Shown here: positions 8,209 to 8,312 of the stretch, one piece after another
Layout of the letters: the number at the start of each line of letters is the position of its first letter
How positions within the stretch are numbered: the first letter of the stretch is position 1
Assembly: GCA_963977185.1 (NCBI GenBank)
Contig: CAXBNV010000050.1
Location: 1-8,312 of the forward strand
Length of the DNA: 8,312 nt
Direction: 5' to 3'
Origin: CAXBNV01 sp963977185
GTDB taxonomy: Bacteria; Pseudomonadota; Gammaproteobacteria; JAGOUU01
Notes under the pieces: generated by a model
Databases searched by the model: none
The model's input: only the letters and a program-made list of their open reading frames with translations
Told to the model about the DNA's origin: nothing
Translations under genes and position numbers: made by a program

Positions 8209-8234
8209 AAAGAAAAAGGCCAACTTTAGTTGGC
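8209..8234 (-). terminator. Rho-independent terminator-like hairpin, minus strand
   Basis: On the minus strand, GCCAAC-TAAA-GTTGGC (8219-8234) is followed by CTTTTTCTTT. It has good intrinsic-terminator form for leftward transcription. It may end a minus-strand gene lying right of the window and shield the giant gene's promoter from readthrough. The T tract is also one arm of the hairpin at 8197-8217. Confidence 0.6.
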
Positions 8235-8236
8235 AC

Positions 8237-8280
8237 AAAAGGATTTTAACAGTTTAAATTAACTCCTGAGAAATCCTTTT
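8237..8280. repeat. 10-bp inverted repeat AAAAGGATTT/AAATCCTTTT
   Basis: Arms at 8237-8246 and 8271-8280 pair perfectly around a 24-base spacer that includes the start of 55-bp copy 2. The related pair upstream of copy 1 is 7 bp long (AAGGATT 8010-8016, AATCCTT 8040-8046). It could be a larger stem-loop of the repeat or a protein-binding site. Confidence 0.6.
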
Positions 8281-8312
8281 TCTGCTCACTACGTGAGCCT
8301 TTTTTCTTTACG
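8258..8312. repeat. 55-bp direct repeat, copy 2 (cut by the window edge)
   Basis: Identical to 8026-8080 up to the last base of the window, so identity may continue beyond it. This could be the second unit of a tandem array with a period of about 232 bp, or a second insertion of a dispersed repeat. Confidence 0.9.
8284..8309 (+). terminator. Rho-independent terminator-like hairpin, plus strand (copy 2)
   Basis: This is the same GCTCAC-TAC-GTGAGC stem and T tract as at 8052-8077, carried by the second 55-bp block. Duplicate terminators for rightward transcription with no plus-strand gene between them support reading it as a repeat-borne structure. Confidence 0.5.

Larger units (their letters stand above)
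8052..8234. repeat. Run of seven short hairpins, six with three-base loops
   Basis: In order: 8052-8066 (6 bp, loop TAC); 8068-8090 (10 bp, TTTTTTCTTT/AAAGAAAAAA, loop ACG); 8119-8133 (6 bp, TATTGC/GCAATA, loop TAT); 8149-8161 (5 bp, CTTGC/GCAAG, loop GGA); 8172-8190 (8 bp, ATATTTGC/GCAAATAT, loop ATA); 8197-8217 (9 bp, TTTTTCTTT/AAAGAAAAA, loop TTT); 8219-8234 (6 bp, GCCAAC/GTTGGC, loop TTTA). All stems are perfect. Longer-range complements also exist: 8111-8118 with 8163-8170, and 8121-8130 with 8177-8186. They cross rather than nest. Origin and function are unknown. Confidence 0.75.
7895..8312. other. Gene-free, repeat- and hairpin-rich region to the right edge
   Basis: No frame of credible length exists on either strand, and no tRNA, rRNA or recognised RNA family was seen. 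The first 75 bases are the leader and promoter of the giant gene. From about 8010 the DNA is built of short hairpins, poly-T/poly-A tracts and two copies of a 55-bp block. The alternation of small GC-containing stems with A/T tracts resembles dispersed palindromic repeats of AT-rich intracellular bacteria, but I cannot name a family. Confidence 0.7.

Noticed and set aside
8026..8312. CRISPR array
   Set aside because: There are only two 55-bp copies with 177 bp between them, and the intervening DNA is itself palindromic. Repeat and spacer lengths do not fit, and no cas gene is present.
8026..8312. Insertion sequence with terminal repeats
   Set aside because: The 55-bp copies are direct, not inverted, and no transposase fits in the 177 bp between them. 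A non-autonomous element cannot be excluded, but no target duplication was found.

Overview
The window is strongly AT-rich (by eye about a quarter G+C, not counted). One enormous gene nearly fills it, with a repeat-dense non-coding end to its right. Very low G+C, an Ile/Lys/Asn/Leu-rich giant protein and intergenic DNA full of short palindromes and repeated blocks suggest a host-associated or intracellular bacterium. A Rickettsiales- or Legionellales-like endosymbiont would fit, but nothing here fixes the taxon.

Layout. Positions 1-103 lie downstream of the gene's stop codon and carry two imperfect copies of a 16-base TATGGAATTT unit, with no clear terminator. Positions 104-7894 (minus strand) are a single intact reading frame of 2596 residues. 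Positions 7895-7969 hold its ribosome binding site, a 9-bp inverted repeat and a plausible sigma70-type promoter (TTGCTA, 17 bp, TAGAAT). From about 8010 to the right edge there is no gene. That stretch holds a string of small hairpins, mostly with three-base loops, two identical 55-bp blocks set 232 bp apart, and terminator-like structures for both strands.

The protein. Residues about 1478-1970 form a recognisable SecA-type DEAD motor. In order they show a Q-motif-like stretch, Walker A TGEGKS, the SecA-like YGIN block, Walker B DEVD, a PPXD-like stretch ending in FTGTA, a second RecA fold, SRGANP and the arginine-finger box GRSARNG. All these motifs look intact. The rest is not SecA. About 1480 residues of probable helical sequence precede the motor, including a Gln/Asn/Val-rich linker at 379-416. 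About 625 residues follow it and end in two adjacent hydrophobic segments. I see no signal peptide and no C-terminal zinc-binding motif of housekeeping SecA. The best reading is a giant SecA-like ATPase of unknown role, possibly a membrane-associated or secreted effector or toxin. That role is inference.

How the parts relate. The gene looks monocistronic, since no other gene is visible in the window. A minus-strand terminator near 8209-8234 would stop transcription arriving from the right, so expression would depend on the local promoter, whose start region is spanned by the inverted repeat.
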